Of a stretch of 52,707 nt of DNA, positions 23,645 through 33,636 are shown one piece after another. The stretch is taken from the NCBI GenBank assembly GCA_037176845.1, contig JAYKXP010000231.1:1-52707 (forward strand), in the 5' to 3' direction. Each line of letters opens with the position of its first letter. Within the stretch, counting starts at the first letter, position 1. Source of the stretch: Paramarasmius palmivorus (taxonomy: Eukaryota; Basidiomycota; Agaricomycetes; Agaricales; Marasmiaceae). Both the position numbers and the translations under genes were made by a program. Under the pieces are notes generated by a model. It did not search any database and was not told the origin of the DNA. It worked only from the letters and a program-made list of their open reading frames with translations.

Positions 23645-26600
23645 TTATGACTTGTAAAACCATTTTATATGATTATCAGTATATTTTTTGGTATATTCAG
23701 CTTTAACTTCTGTTCTAGTTAACTCTACCCTTAATCCTTCAGATATATGACTTTGAATCTGACTTAAATCAAAGGGTCTTAAAATACACAATCCTTTTAG
23801 AGATCTTACTCTTGATAGCATAACATAAGCACTCCGCACTGAGCCACAGCTAGCTATATCTGTGCAGCAAACATTTAATGAGCGCCCTTGTGCATTATGA
23901 GAAGTAAATGCAAAGGCTGGTATCAATGGAAGCTGCCATCTGGTAGCTCTGTATTCTTTTGAATTTCTAGGTAAGTGATATGATATAGATGAACTTACTG
24001 GTACTACAGTAACGCGGTGTGGGAATTGTGCATTAGAATCACTATTGACATAGCCTTTAAAATCCACATCAGCTGAAACTGCATATCGCTTTCCATCAAT
24101 TACTTCAAATGCTACTGATACTAACTGCCCTATACTACCATTAGATATACCCAATTCTGTGGCAATATTCTCAGTACAAAATACTGGCATACCAGGCACA
24201 TAACATACTTTTCCACTCAAGTTATCTGCTTCTTTAACTGGAATAGACCAAGCAGCTTCTCTTGCTAAATTACTCAGCTGGCGCTTCTTTCTACCTCTAC
24301 CAACCATATCTTTTGAATAATAAAGGTGGTATTCTTGTTGAGTAGCATGGGCAAAAGCCTCTGTCATATGCTGATTATGCAAATCCCGCGCAATATTAGT
24401 ATACACAATTAATGGACATGCATTATCAGGATCATTGATCCAGCGCCTAATATCTGTTAAGTCTTTTGTCTCCTGAGAGCATTGAGGATTTGAAAGAACA
24501 TACTTATCCAGAATATGCTTATGCTTTTCAGTGCATGTTCCTTTGCGCAAATGCTTAAGAATATCTATTAAGACATCATCTCCTTTTTGGCGCATTATTT
24601 CATCAAGTATAACTACATGCTCTACTTGCTGCCATACTTGAATGCCTTTAACATTTCTGCGGGTGGACTCATGTAAATCATTTAATCTATGAGAGCGATA
24701 GCAATCTACAAGAGAATAGTCAAACAAAGGTCTGCCTTGAGGTGGAGGTAATTGACAAGGATCACCACAAACTGCCCAATTCATTCCACCACATAAATTT
24801 GTATTACCTTTACTTAAACAAAGATACTCAGAAAGCAGTGACATGTCAGAAGCTGAAAGGAAATATACTTCATCAAGAACAAGAGTTTCAATAAACCGAA
24901 AGCGCTCTTCTAAATTAGAGCGATAATCATCACTACTCCTCATGCGCTCACGAGGTACGCGCAGACTGCATTCAAAGTGAATAGTACTGCCTCCAATATC
25001 ACTAGCAACAACACCAGTCGGAGCTGTGAGTTTAAATCTCTCTGGGTAACCAAGAATAGAATAAAACTCTTTCCATGCTTGAAAAATAGCTGATTTTCCT
25101 GTTCCTCCAGGCCCTGTACATAATAGTGAAATTGACTTAGCTTGATAAGATACATGAAGGTTTTTTCCCACATGATCAGCTATCAAAAGAAAAGCTCTAA
25201 TTTGCTCCTGATTGAAAGAATACTTTTGAATTAATGATAAACATAACTGCTGATATGGCTGCAATCCTGACCAGTGATTAGCAGACTTTTGGGAAATATC
25301 TGAAGAATTAACATGATCACATTGATCTCTAGCTAACTGTGCTTCTGCTTCAAGTGTGGTTGTTAATGCTCTTGTAATTCTTTCATTGTAATATGGCATA
25401 TTGCAGTTTGCTCTGCAGTTTTGCTCTCTTTCATTGCACATTCTCTGCAAGCGCTGCGCCTTTTGTTGGCGCTCATTAAGAACCCAATTGTTTTTAGACT
25501 CTGCTACCAATTTATCATCTTCTGAGGCTTCATAAACATTATCACTCCTTCCACAAAATCTATTACTAGCTTTTTTATAAAAGCCTACTTTAGCTGCACA
25601 ATTAGCAATAAAGTGGGCATCTCTGGTAGCATAGGTATTTCTAGTCAAGATTTCAGAAACATACTCTGCATCTACATCTAGATTCATTGCAGCCTCCCAA
25701 TCTGAATCAATTATCTCCTCTTCACTGTTGATATTACTACTAGAATACTTTAATGCTGTAAGACCCTTTAATTCTGCAAGCCTTTTTGCTCTTTTAGCTG
25801 CAAAGTCAAATTTTGCATCTTTTGCTCCATATAGCATTTGCATGTTTCTTATGACTTGCTGGTGGTAATTATTTAACTGTGGAGAATACTCATGAAAAGC
25901 ATCTAACCAAGATACTTCTGCATTTTTTAATGGATGTAATTTATCAGTACGAGACCATGGTTTAAATAGCATTAACATTACTAAAGCATACTTAACTGCA
26001 TCACTTTCAATATCATTTCTAGGTATTCTATATCCCATCAACACAGGTACCTGTGGCTTGATTACAGCTTTTAAACAATGAGTAGTATATTGTGGATGAC
26101 CTGGAGCAAAGCGCAAAAATAATTTCCTTTGTGTCTTAGAACGAGGAAGTGATACTTTACAATATCCACGCATTATATCCCACACACATACTTTATCTAA
26201 CTCATATGGTCTATAAAATATGTCATTGAAAAGCTGAGAATATTTTTTCTCTGCGTTATTAGGATTCAATTGTGAATTATTTGTGTTTAACACCTCTTGA
26301 TTAAGTACAACCATACTATCATTTTCATCATGTGGAATCACAATTTGATCAGGTATATCAGGGTCTAATGACTCATCAAACACAGGTTCTAGTGCATCAG
26401 TATAATTTAATTCATCTTCATCAGCATTACTAGAAAATAAAGGATAGTCTAGATCTCTAAGAACAGATGACCACCAATACTCCTGGAATTCATCAGTAGT
26501 ATACCGGTTTGATCTCCCTAGCAATAGAGATGCAGTCTGCTGTCCAGATAATTCGCGCTTACCAATTAATTGATTTGCCACTTTAACTATCATTAATCTA

Positions 26601-29600
26601 TTTTGCTCTTCAATATCAACATCACCACTTTCATTCAAAGGCGGTCTTTCTTGAGTAGCTTTAATAGAAGCACACAGTGCAGGAAATACCACAGAAGTAT
26701 CTAGCTGCTGCTTTGCAGTATAATTGCACATATAATATACCATTGTCATTGCCAATGGACCAGTAGCTAATTGTTTTAAATCTGTGTTGCATCCTAAACA
26801 CATAGTCACAGTAGGATTATGACCATTAATATTACCATTTCCACAGCGCAAGACTAAATCATCATCAGCATCAAAGTGTGTTTCAGAGACTTCAGGTCGA
26901 GGCAGTTGAAATCTACAATCTTTATCACTGTCACGCAAAGACTGGATGTTACGCGGTATATGCTTAAAACATGTAGCATGATGAGTGTGCACTAGAGCAC
27001 ATGTTTCAACAATATTGCGGTAATGCTGAAGCTTCTGATCTTTATAATCTATTGAATCAGGATTTAAAGGGCGACTTAGCACAGGTTGCTGATATGCTCT
27101 TGCAGAAGGATTACTTGCAAAGTAGTCTTGATATGGTTGAGTATTAGAAGGAAAACTCTGAGAAATTACATCATCATACCACATGCGCAAGCGCTCTTTG
27201 AAAGCATTATCAGAATTCATTTTTTCCTTCATGTCCATAGGTGATGCAGGTGCATCTTCAATCCAAATCAAAAGATGAAGATGAAGTCTACCTCTTGCCT
27301 GAGCTTCTACTACCCCATACCATCCTTTAACTTTACCTAACACTCCTATTTTATTATACCGCTTAGCTCCAAGAATAACATCAAAAAATTCTGTGATCAT
27401 TAAATGGAAAAACTCAGCACTAGCCACAGGGTTATCAGCAATAATTCTAGCTCTCCTGTGGCTTTCTTTTGTTGGCTTTTTACCTAGCATATGAAATATT
27501 TTATCTAGATCAACATTCTGCCCAGCAAGAACCTGAGCAATTGGATTATGACTATCAGCTGGATTTACAGTAGCGAAAAAATGCGGCAATCCATCACAAG
27601 CAATTTTACTGCGAATCTGCTGCCTCATTGCATTTACATCACCAGTGGAGCCAGGTACATGATGAGACACATAACTTATATATTTCATAAGTTGAGCAGC
27701 AGATTTTTCCCCAGATGTCTCTGGCTTTGCATATGGATTCCGATCTAACTTCTCAGAATAGCTTTTAATGGTTTCATCGTCTATGTGGCGAATTAAATGA
27801 CTAACTCTAGGAAACCATGACCGCCGAACAGCTAGCTTAGAATTAAAAGAAGATTTTCTTCGCTGCATTATATTGGCCATGACAAACATAAATGTGAGAT
27901 GAATCTGAAATCGCCTATCTGCTAATCGGAGTAAATGCTGGATGTGTGTTGCAGTATCAACTTCTCTAAATAGTGATGACTCACTAGCTTTACCATACTT
28001 CATATCTGGCATACCTACTCCATATGGAAATAAAGTAGGCCATAACCAACCAAATACTTTAGGATTATGTGAAGTAGACAGTGCTTCAGTTCCAGAAGGA
28101 AATTTGATAAAAGTACCACCTTTTTTTAGTTCACTAATTGCTTCTAACTTTCTGGATGACCGCGGATTGTCAAAATCATCTAAATCAACTAAGCAGGATG
28201 AAGTCAGCTCAATATTACTATTTTCATCACCATCACCATCACCATCATCATGATCATGATCACCATCATCACTATCATCATCATCACTATCATTATCATC
28301 ACCATTGTTACTACCAGCATTATCAGTATATGATGAGCCCTGATAATTAGATGAATCTGTGCGCAAACAATCTGAAATTGCAATAGGGCAATCAAAAACA
28401 GGATATTCTTCTAAATTGAGATCTGTAGCAGTTGTATCTAAATCTGCATATAAAGAATTGTTTTTGATGAGCCAATGCAGTGCTTTGCGAAGCTTCTCTC
28501 TGCGCACTATCAAAGGAGATTTATGTAGCATTTGCTCAGTAACCACAGTATCTAAAGATCCAACAAAAATCACACATAATTCTTCTTTCACAGTTGATAA
28601 AGGTGGTGGCATTTGGGAAGCAAAAGAAGCAGTGTCCTGTGGAAGTACACATACATTACCTTTGCTAAAACAATAATGTGCACCTTTAGATCCATCTTTA
28701 TTTCTCAGCTGGATTTTTACCATGCATCTAGTTGACCTAGCCCGCGCAATACATCTTTGTTCTAGGAAACTCAGATTTTGAAGCTCCTCTGGAATATCAC
28801 CTAACCATAAACCATTAGCATAGCTTCTCAAAGGAACTTCCTTAAATTTGCTATATACAACTGCACTATTGCATGAATGGCATAAAACATAACATCCACA
28901 CAATAGCGATGATGCTTTAAATGGCTCTATATGCATCTGATGTGTTGCTATCCTCATTTGACTTGCAGCATCTTCAAGCAAAGAAATATCTAATGAATCT
29001 ATTGCCCTGAATGTAGTAGAAGAGGCAATTTCATGCATTCCACAAAAGGAACACTCATATCTTTTTAGAGCAGAATTATTTGTATGTTCTTGAAACTCTC
29101 GGATTATATTGTCTTTCTCTGCTTCTGCCACCAGAATAGGAAAGCTAGAATCATCAGCATTACTAGTATTGCAATCTTGTGTATTAGATGAATTGGTCAT
29201 GCTGCACATGCGCTTAGAAGCATGTCCACTGATGTCATCACAAGCTTTCCGCTTGCCTTTAGTGTTTTCATTGCGAAGCTTGAGAACAAGGCTAGAAAAA
29301 TTATATTTTGTATCATCCAAAAGTACAAATTCAGTCACTCCAGCTGAAGTGGCTGCTGATTTGCGGAATAAACATGCCTCTGTACATTGATGATGAGCAA
29401 ACTCACCTTTCAAAGCAGGGCCTGACTTGTCTTTCTTCTGAATTGGATGCCGGCGACTAATTCCTTGATGAAACTGGCACAAGGATCGCAGTTTGGGTGC
29501 ACCCATGTTCATTTCAAACACAATGTGGTTAAGAACACGCTTCTTTTCTTGAAGAGACAAATACACATAAGGATCAACAACAAATCTATTGTTCGCACTT

Positions 29601-30691
29601 GCACCAGAAGACAGACTTGACTCTGCTTCCTGTTCCGACAAGGGATTATGATCATTATCAGCTATACATAGCAACTCTGCACTCGGCAGGTTTTGATATG
29701 TACCAGTATGCTCCTCATTAGGTATATCAGTCATTTCATAGTCTTCAGCATATTCACGTGCAACATTGCACTCGGCAGATACCTCAGAAGTAAGGCGAGC
29801 ATTGTGCTCATTGGATACCCCGAAAACAGGGCGAGCATTGCGCTCATTGGATACCCCGAATGCAGGGCGAGCATTGCGCTCATTGGATACCCCGAATGCA
29901 GGGCGAGCATTGCGCTCGTTGGATACCCCGAATGCAGGGTGAGCATTGCACTCGTCGGATACCCCGCACACGGGGCAAGCAGCGCGCTCATCGGATACCC
30001 CAGAAACAGAATGAGCATTGCGCTCGTCAGATACCCTAGACATGGGATTGTCGAATCCACAAGATGTATCAAGTACATGAGACACTTTGTGACCGCCCGG
30101 GTGGGCATCACTCATGAACACATCCCCGATACTATCTGGGTTATTTGTACTGCTATCTTCCTGAGCAGAGCGACCTGGAGTACAAAAATTCTCAGCGACA
30201 ATCGGCAGAAAGGAGCGGGAAAACATACCATAGCGAAAACACTCCTCATCTCCTAATGCATCCACTTCCAAGGTCGGAACAGGATCTACTAGCAAGGCAT
30301 CAATGCAATGAAAAGGCGCCAGCTGGCAATACGTACCAGTACCCCTATACAACGACCGCACCAACAACTCCTTCCCTATCCTCATACATGCACGATAAAA
30401 GTCGACACCCATGATAGCATCACACTCCGCGATAGCACTCGATTCAACTCGAAATTCAGTAGGGAGACTAAGTCCCTCGCGGTCGTCCCCGATAGTGACT
30501 GTGAAAGTTGCGAAGCGGACATGGGGCTTGCCAAGGAATGCGGGCGATATCCAAGAACTATTAGACTGAATATCAAAACGAAGCCTGGCCGGTGTGTTGG
30601 AGATTGCAAAGAACATCGCAAGAAGTAAAAACGAGAAGAGACTAATCGTAGAACGAACGAGAAATTCAACCGGCGAGAAACGAGTATGCAA
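23645..30691 (-). CDS. Helitron replication initiator-helicase, 2348 aa, intact and intronless
   Basis: The protein should nick and unwind DNA for rolling-circle transposition. Order seen: a GC-richer N-terminal segment of ~210 residues; seven and a half 12-residue repeats (about 220-310); an Asp/His-rich tract (about 790-825); the Helitron-like N domain. The Rep active site follows, with HLHL near residue 1135 (the two metal-binding His) and the tyrosine motif YMCNYTAK near 1320. A PIF1-type superfamily-1 helicase follows: Walker A GPGGTGKS near 1862, LVLDEVYFL near 1937, GDPCQLPPP near 1975, TSHNAQGRSLN near 2260 and YVMLSRVRSLKG near 2290. No stop or frameshift over 7 kb suggests recent activity. 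The ORF is divergent from the glycopeptide gene beginning 98 bases away. The first ~200 residues are unlike known Helitron proteins and may be captured host sequence. Confidence 0.93.
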   Translation of the reverse strand: MHTRFSPVEFLVRSTISLFSFLLLAMFFAISNTPARLRFDIQSNSSWISPAFLGKPHVRFATFTVTIGDDREGLSLPTEFRVESSAIAECDAIMGVDFYRACMRIGKELLVRSLYRGTGTYCQLAPFHCIDALLVDPVPTLEVDALGDEECFRYGMFSRSFLPIVAENFCTPGRSAQEDSSTNNPDSIGDVFMSDAHPGGHKVSHVLDTSCGFDNPMSRVSDERNAHSVSGVSDERAACPVCGVSDECNAHPAFGVSNERNARPAFGVSNERNARPAFGVSNERNARPVFGVSNEHNARLTSEVSAECNVAREYAEDYEMTDIPNEEHTGTYQNLPSAELLCIADNDHNPLSEQEAESSLSSGASANNRFVVDPYVYLSLQEKKRVLNHIVFEMNMGAPKLRSLCQFHQGISRRHPIQKKDKSGPALKGEFAHHQCTEACLFRKSAATSAGVTEFVLLDDTKYNFSSLVLKLRNENTKGKRKACDDISGHASKRMCSMTNSSNTQDCNTSNADDSSFPILVAEAEKDNIIREFQEHTNNSALKRYECSFCGMHEIASSTTFRAIDSLDISLLEDAASQMRIATHQMHIEPFKASSLLCGCYVLCHSCNSAVVYSKFKEVPLRSYANGLWLGDIPEELQNLSFLEQRCIARARSTRCMVKIQLRNKDGSKGAHYCFSKGNVCVLPQDTASFASQMPPPLSTVKEELCVIFVGSLDTVVTEQMLHKSPLIVRREKLRKALHWLIKNNSLYADLDTTATDLNLEEYPVFDCPIAISDCLRTDSSNYQGSSYTDNAGSNNGDDNDSDDDDSDDGDHDHDDGDGDGDENSNIELTSSCLVDLDDFDNPRSSRKLEAISELKKGGTFIKFPSGTEALSTSHNPKVFGWLWPTLFPYGVGMPDMKYGKASESSLFREVDTATHIQHLLRLADRRFQIHLTFMFVMANIMQRRKSSFNSKLAVRRSWFPRVSHLIRHIDDETIKSYSEKLDRNPYAKPETSGEKSAAQLMKYISYVSHHVPGSTGDVNAMRQQIRSKIACDGLPHFFATVNPADSHNPIAQVLAGQNVDLDKIFHMLGKKPTKESHRRARIIADNPVASAEFFHLMITEFFDVILGAKRYNKIGVLGKVKGWYGVVEAQARGRLHLHLLIWIEDAPASPMDMKEKMNSDNAFKERLRMWYDDVISQSFPSNTQPYQDYFASNPSARAYQQPVLSRPLNPDSIDYKDQKLQHYRNIVETCALVHTHHATCFKHIPRNIQSLRDSDKDCRFQLPRPEVSETHFDADDDLVLRCGNGNINGHNPTVTMCLGCNTDLKQLATGPLAMTMVYYMCNYTAKQQLDTSVVFPALCASIKATQERPPLNESGDVDIEEQNRLMIVKVANQLIGKRELSGQQTASLLLGRSNRYTTDEFQEYWWSSVLRDLDYPLFSSNADEDELNYTDALEPVFDESLDPDIPDQIVIPHDENDSMVVLNQEVLNTNNSQLNPNNAEKKYSQLFNDIFYRPYELDKVCVWDIMRGYCKVSLPRSKTQRKLFLRFAPGHPQYTTHCLKAVIKPQVPVLMGYRIPRNDIESDAVKYALVMLMLFKPWSRTDKLHPLKNAEVSWLDAFHEYSPQLNNYHQQVIRNMQMLYGAKDAKFDFAAKRAKRLAELKGLTALKYSSSNINSEEEIIDSDWEAAMNLDVDAEYVSEILTRNTYATRDAHFIANCAAKVGFYKKASNRFCGRSDNVYEASEDDKLVAESKNNWVLNERQQKAQRLQRMCNEREQNCRANCNMPYYNERITRALTTTLEAEAQLARDQCDHVNSSDISQKSANHWSGLQPYQQLCLSLIQKYSFNQEQIRAFLLIADHVGKNLHVSYQAKSISLLCTGPGGTGKSAIFQAWKEFYSILGYPERFKLTAPTGVVASDIGGSTIHFECSLRVPRERMRSSDDYRSNLEERFRFIETLVLDEVYFLSASDMSLLSEYLCLSKGNTNLCGGMNWAVCGDPCQLPPPQGRPLFDYSLVDCYRSHRLNDLHESTRRNVKGIQVWQQVEHVVILDEIMRQKGDDVLIDILKHLRKGTCTEKHKHILDKYVLSNPQCSQETKDLTDIRRWINDPDNACPLIVYTNIARDLHNQHMTEAFAHATQQEYHLYYSKDMVGRGRKKRQLSNLAREAAWSIPVKEADNLSGKVCYVPGMPVFCTENIATELGISNGSIGQLVSVAFEVIDGKRYAVSADVDFKGYVNSDSNAQFPHRVTVVPVSSSISYHLPRNSKEYRATRWQLPLIPAFAFTSHNAQGRSLNVCCTDIASCGSVRSAYVMLSRVRSLKGLCILRPFDLSQIQSHISEGLRVELTRTEVKAEYTKKYTDNHIKWFYKS
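28218..28330 (-). repeat. Asp/His-coding trinucleotide-like tract in the Helitron ORF
   Basis: A run of ATC/CAC/CAT triplets on the plus strand encodes an almost pure Asp/Asn/Ser/His/Gly stretch on the minus strand (DDDDSDDGDHDHDDGDGDGD). It joins the N-terminal region to the Helitron-like N domain and is likely a flexible, length-variable linker. Confidence 0.8.
29763..30034 (-). repeat. 36-bp coding minisatellite, seven full units plus one partial
   Basis: The consensus protein unit is VSNERNARPAFG. Central units are nearly identical and outer units diverge (VSDERNAHSVSG at one end, VSNEHNARLTSE and a partial VSAECNV at the other). This is typical of a minisatellite that homogenises from the middle. 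All units keep the reading frame of the Helitron protein. The opposite strand is also open through the repeat, which is a by-product of the 36-bp period. Confidence 0.9.
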
Positions 30692-30788
30692 CAGCAGTCA
30701 TGTGAATGATTACATGATTATTTACGTTTGTTGTGATTTTGCCCAAGATTCGAGCTGCACAAGAAGAGCTAAACCTAAAGGTTCAGCA
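30692..30788. promoter_or_regulatory. 97-bp divergent gap between Helitron and glycopeptide gene 1
   Basis: This short gap must hold the 5' end of the Helitron and whatever promoter remains for the glycopeptide gene. No TATA box like that of the paralogue at 36839 is present. Four GATT positions (candidate TC-end/T junctions on the minus strand) occur between 30705 and 30755; I cannot choose between them. Confidence 0.35.
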
Positions 30789-31474
30789 ATGAAGTTCTCT
30801 CTCGTCGCTTCCACTCTTGCTTTCGCCGGTACTGCTCTGGCCGAGTCTCACAATGTCAAGGTATGGTCTTTTCACCGTCGAGCGACTCCTACTCACTTCT
30901 CTTCAGCTTGTCAACAAATGCGGCAGTGGCAAGCCTGTCTTCCTCTACCAGGGTCACAGCAACCCTCGAGGCTCTGGCACCATCGACGGCCGAGTCCTCG
31001 GCGGTGTAGCCTGGGTCGACGGTTTCGCTGGCGCCGACTGCAAGAGCTCCGGTGTCAACTGCGGCATCGTCGAGTTTACCCTCACCAACCCCGGCAACTC
31101 CGATGGTAACACCCAGAACGCTGCTGATTACTCGCTCTTGACCGGTAATGGACTCGGGAACCACAAGTAGTGAGTACGCTTCCTACGTGTGTCCGGTACT
31201 GTACTCAAATGTTATTGTTCTTTTTCTTTCTTTCTTGTAGCACGTACAAGATGGACTTTGAGTTCACTGGCTCCTGCACCAAGAAGGCTCCGGGCCCATG
31301 CACTGGGAACAGCGCCGAAAAATGTCCTGGTGCTTATCTTGGGTCTCAAACGGAGGGCGGAAAACCTGTTCAATGCACTAGCAATGACACTGGAGTGAGT
31401 CTTTCCCCTGTACTTCTTGGTGGTATGGTCGCTAACCCTGCAACTCGCTGCAGATCACCATCACGTTCTGTTAA
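30789..31474 (+). CDS. Small secreted 8-Cys 'glycopeptide'-type protein, copy 1 (169 aa)
   Basis: Exons 30789-30860, 30907-31169, 31241-31394 and 31454-31474 sum to 170 codons. Residues 1-18 are a classic signal peptide (KFSLVASTLAFAGTALA), so the product is predicted to be secreted. The mature part has eight cysteines (motifs NKCGSGKPVF, ADCKSSGVNCGIVEF, GSCTKKAPGPCTGN, KCPGAY, PVQC and a terminal FC), compatible with four disulfides, and an N-glycosylation site NDT. It resembles small secreted proteins called 'glycopeptide' in Agaricomycete annotations; that name is from memory and gives no function. The frame is intact. Its upstream region has been replaced by the Helitron, so expression may differ from copy 2. 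Confidence 0.85.
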
Positions 31475-31866
31475 ACGTGAAGCGTCTTGTGCAAAGTTCT
31501 GCATGTCCAAACACGCAATAGATTGAAGTATTTCAAGTTTAAGTACTGTACAGATACTGTTCATTGAGTATCTATAGAAATATGCAAGCTACCGTTTCTT
31601 CAGACATGCTTGAAATAAGTCAACACTGGGTGTAGGTCAATAAGTGTGAGGACCAGTCCAATATCTTCGTGCCTCAGCGACACCATGCTTGGAGCTTGAG
31701 CTTCCAGCGCGCACTCCTTTTCATTATCCTTCATTGAATACCACAGCAAACGTTCTGTACACCCGTGATCCATCACCAGGAGGTTGGAGATAGGCCCTTG
31801 GCCAAGTCAATTCAAAATTAACAACACATCTCGTGACCGCGTTTGAGCGTCTAAATTATAACATTG
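31475..31866. other. Converging 3' regions, no gene
   Basis: This spans the shared 3' flanks of the glycopeptide gene and the converging glutathione transferase gene. The first ~20 bases after the glycopeptide stop codon are nearly identical to those after copy 2 at 37597, showing that the duplication included the 3'UTR. Confidence 0.5.
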
Positions 31867-32652
31867 TTACACCACCTCCATCGACTCATATTGCACCTTA
31901 TCCAACATCCTCCCCCACCTTCCTCCATTCCATCCAGCCATCTCCTTCCACTCCTCACTCTCGCTCCCAAACAACGTCTTAACCGACCAAAAAACCGGTA
32001 TAAACGAAAAATCCGCGTAGATTGGTTTATCTCCTGTCAAAAACACCTGTCCTTCCGGGTAATACTTACTAATATCATCCAACGTAGCTTTAACAACCCC
32101 CCACGCCTTCTTCTTCTCTTCCTCACTCATCGGTGGACCTGGCGGTCCGTAGGCTTTATCCACACCTTTCATAACCTCTTTCCCATTAGCCTTCTCTATC
32201 AGCGGCCTTGCCAGCCCCCCGAGGAGTGGGATAATTCGCATAGGGATTGTATCGCCCCATGCCCATTGGAGGCCTTCAGTACCCCCTGGAACGAGACGGG
32301 GAGTATCGGGGTAGGTTCTGTCGAGGTATTCCGCGATACGGTACGAGTCGGAGACGACAGCGCCGTTGGAAGAGTCGACAATGAATGGGACAGTGTATCG
32401 AATTGAACCATCTGCGCGGACACCTGTGGGAGCTGCGCCGAGGGATTTGGCGGTTTCTTCGAGAGTGAAGAAGGTTACCCAGGAGACTTTGTATGGGATG
32501 CGTTTGTAGTTGAGGATGTACCTGCCGGTGTGTTAGTCGAGGTCCGATGGGAATTAAGGTAACGCGGAACTGTACCTAGCCTTCCGAACGTGAGGAGAAA
32601 GCGAAATCTCGCTCGAATTGGGAGCTGGGCCGACGTCGTACAAGGTGATCAT
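31867..32652 (-). CDS. Fungal glutathione S-transferase, LigE/FuA-like, copy 1 (243 aa)
   Basis: Exon 1 is 32652-32576 and exon 2 is 32521-31867, with a 54-bp intron (donor GTACAG); total 244 codons. The N-terminal thioredoxin-like domain starts MITLYDVGPA and has SLSPHVRKARYILNYK, where the Ser-Pro corresponds to the catalytic serine region of the fungal Ser-GST FuA (LigE-related) class. TVPFIVDSSNGAVVSDSYR is the glutathione-binding segment ending in the conserved SDS. The all-helical C-terminal domain follows and includes GDKPIYADFSFIPVFW. These cytosolic enzymes conjugate or bind wood-derived and other small molecules. The frame is intact. A ~200-bp duplicated segment lies just upstream (32793-33195). 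Confidence 0.9.
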
Positions 32653-32792
32653 GACAGGAATTCTGCGTGCAAAGAGATCTGATAGTGATTTTTTTGCTTC
32701 CAAACATTCCAGGATTTATACCTCCAAACGCAATGGATACCTAGCTACCCAAGATATACTTGGCTGCCGTCGCCGAAGGACCACCTCATCTA

Positions 32793-33195
32793 CTTGCTGA
32801 CCCATCTAAATAATCAAGGACGGATGACGAGGGGCATGGGTACCACATGACTATTCGAGTAACGGGTCCAAGCTTCGAGAGTGTCAGTGAATGACGAGTC
32901 GAACCGGCAGCGTCTGTGCTTTCAAAGCTGTTACACCCGGCCTTCAATTTCGTCGCCCCTGCATCCCAAAGTATCAAGTAACAAGTAGCTGAGGGACTTG
33001 ATCACCTCTAGTTGCCACTTGCTGACACATCTAACCTCGTACCCGTCAGACGACAACTGCGCAAAATCAAGGATGGATGACGAGGCTCACCGGCGTCTCG
33101 AGTATGGTCTACACCACTGCTTTCAAAGCTATTGCACCCGGGCCTTTAATTGAGTCGTCCCTAGAGTATGTAACAAGTAGCTGAGAAACTTGACA
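32793..33195. repeat. Diverged tandem duplication upstream of GST copy 1
   Basis: Two units (about 32793-33000 and 33013-33195) share ACTTGCTGAC, GATGACGAGG, TGCTTTCAAAGCT and GTAACAAGTAGCTGAG in the same order with similar spacing. The units differ by many substitutions and small gaps. Parts of the same unit recur in inverted orientation upstream of GST copy 2 (38435-38508), so the repeat belongs to the 5' flank of this gene family. Confidence 0.7.
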
Positions 33196-33199
33196 CAAA

Positions 33200-33390
33200 A
33201 GTGGGTCTCCCAATCTCCAAAGCCTGGAGAATTCAAATTCGAGGTTCGTCGGCGTATTGTTTCAGAGCTTTTTGGTGCGGTTGAGAGGCTTTTGCGTGAG
33301 GGAACTGCGATGACACTGTAGATCCTATTGAGACGAGGAAGTGATTATAGGTTCGTATAGTGGCCAATACATGTACAGGGTTCTTTTATT
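33200..33390 (+). other. Possible 3' relic of an MDR dehydrogenase
   Basis: A short frame ending GAVERLLREGTAMTL followed by GAGACGAGGAAG...ATTATAG and TGTACAGG resembles the 3' end of the MDR relic at 45690-45750 in the same relative place, on the far side of a YSGY-family copy. The match is short and diverged. Confidence 0.3.
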
Positions 33391-33636
33391 ACAGATATGA
33401 ACCCGACCCGTATATCATATGCATCTGAGCTTTGGAACCTTCATCCGAGTGTTGGCGCGTTGACGTTGAACGTTGATGCATTGATGTCCAGTCCGAGTTT
33501 GCTCTTGAAGACAAGAATTCGTTTTCATTTACCGCAGAATATCATACCCCCAGTTGACGAATCAACCGTACTGTCGTGCATGTATTAGTAACGTCGACAT
33601 ATACATGTACACGACAGAACATAGTACAACTCACAG

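Larger units (their letters stand above)
23645..30691 (-). mobile_element. Autonomous Helitron (ends not located)
   Basis: The element is defined by its intact Rep-helicase ORF. Its termini should be a 5' TC and a 3' CTRR preceded by a short hairpin, inserted between A and T. On the 3' side a CACTG/CAGTG mini-hairpin lies at about 23607-23620, but no convincing CTRR at the usual distance was found. On the 5' side the element must end within the 97 bases before the glycopeptide start codon at 30789. The coordinates therefore give the minimum extent. Confidence 0.85.

Noticed and set aside
28138..28350. His-rich plus-strand frame (HHHHHHHHDH)
   Set aside because: It is the complementary reading of the Asp-rich linker of the Helitron protein and has no independent support.
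29693..30256. 187-codon plus-strand frame with IGYPE repeats
   Set aside because: It is the antisense reading of the 36-bp minisatellite in the Helitron ORF; a repeat whose period is a multiple of three keeps all strands open by itself.
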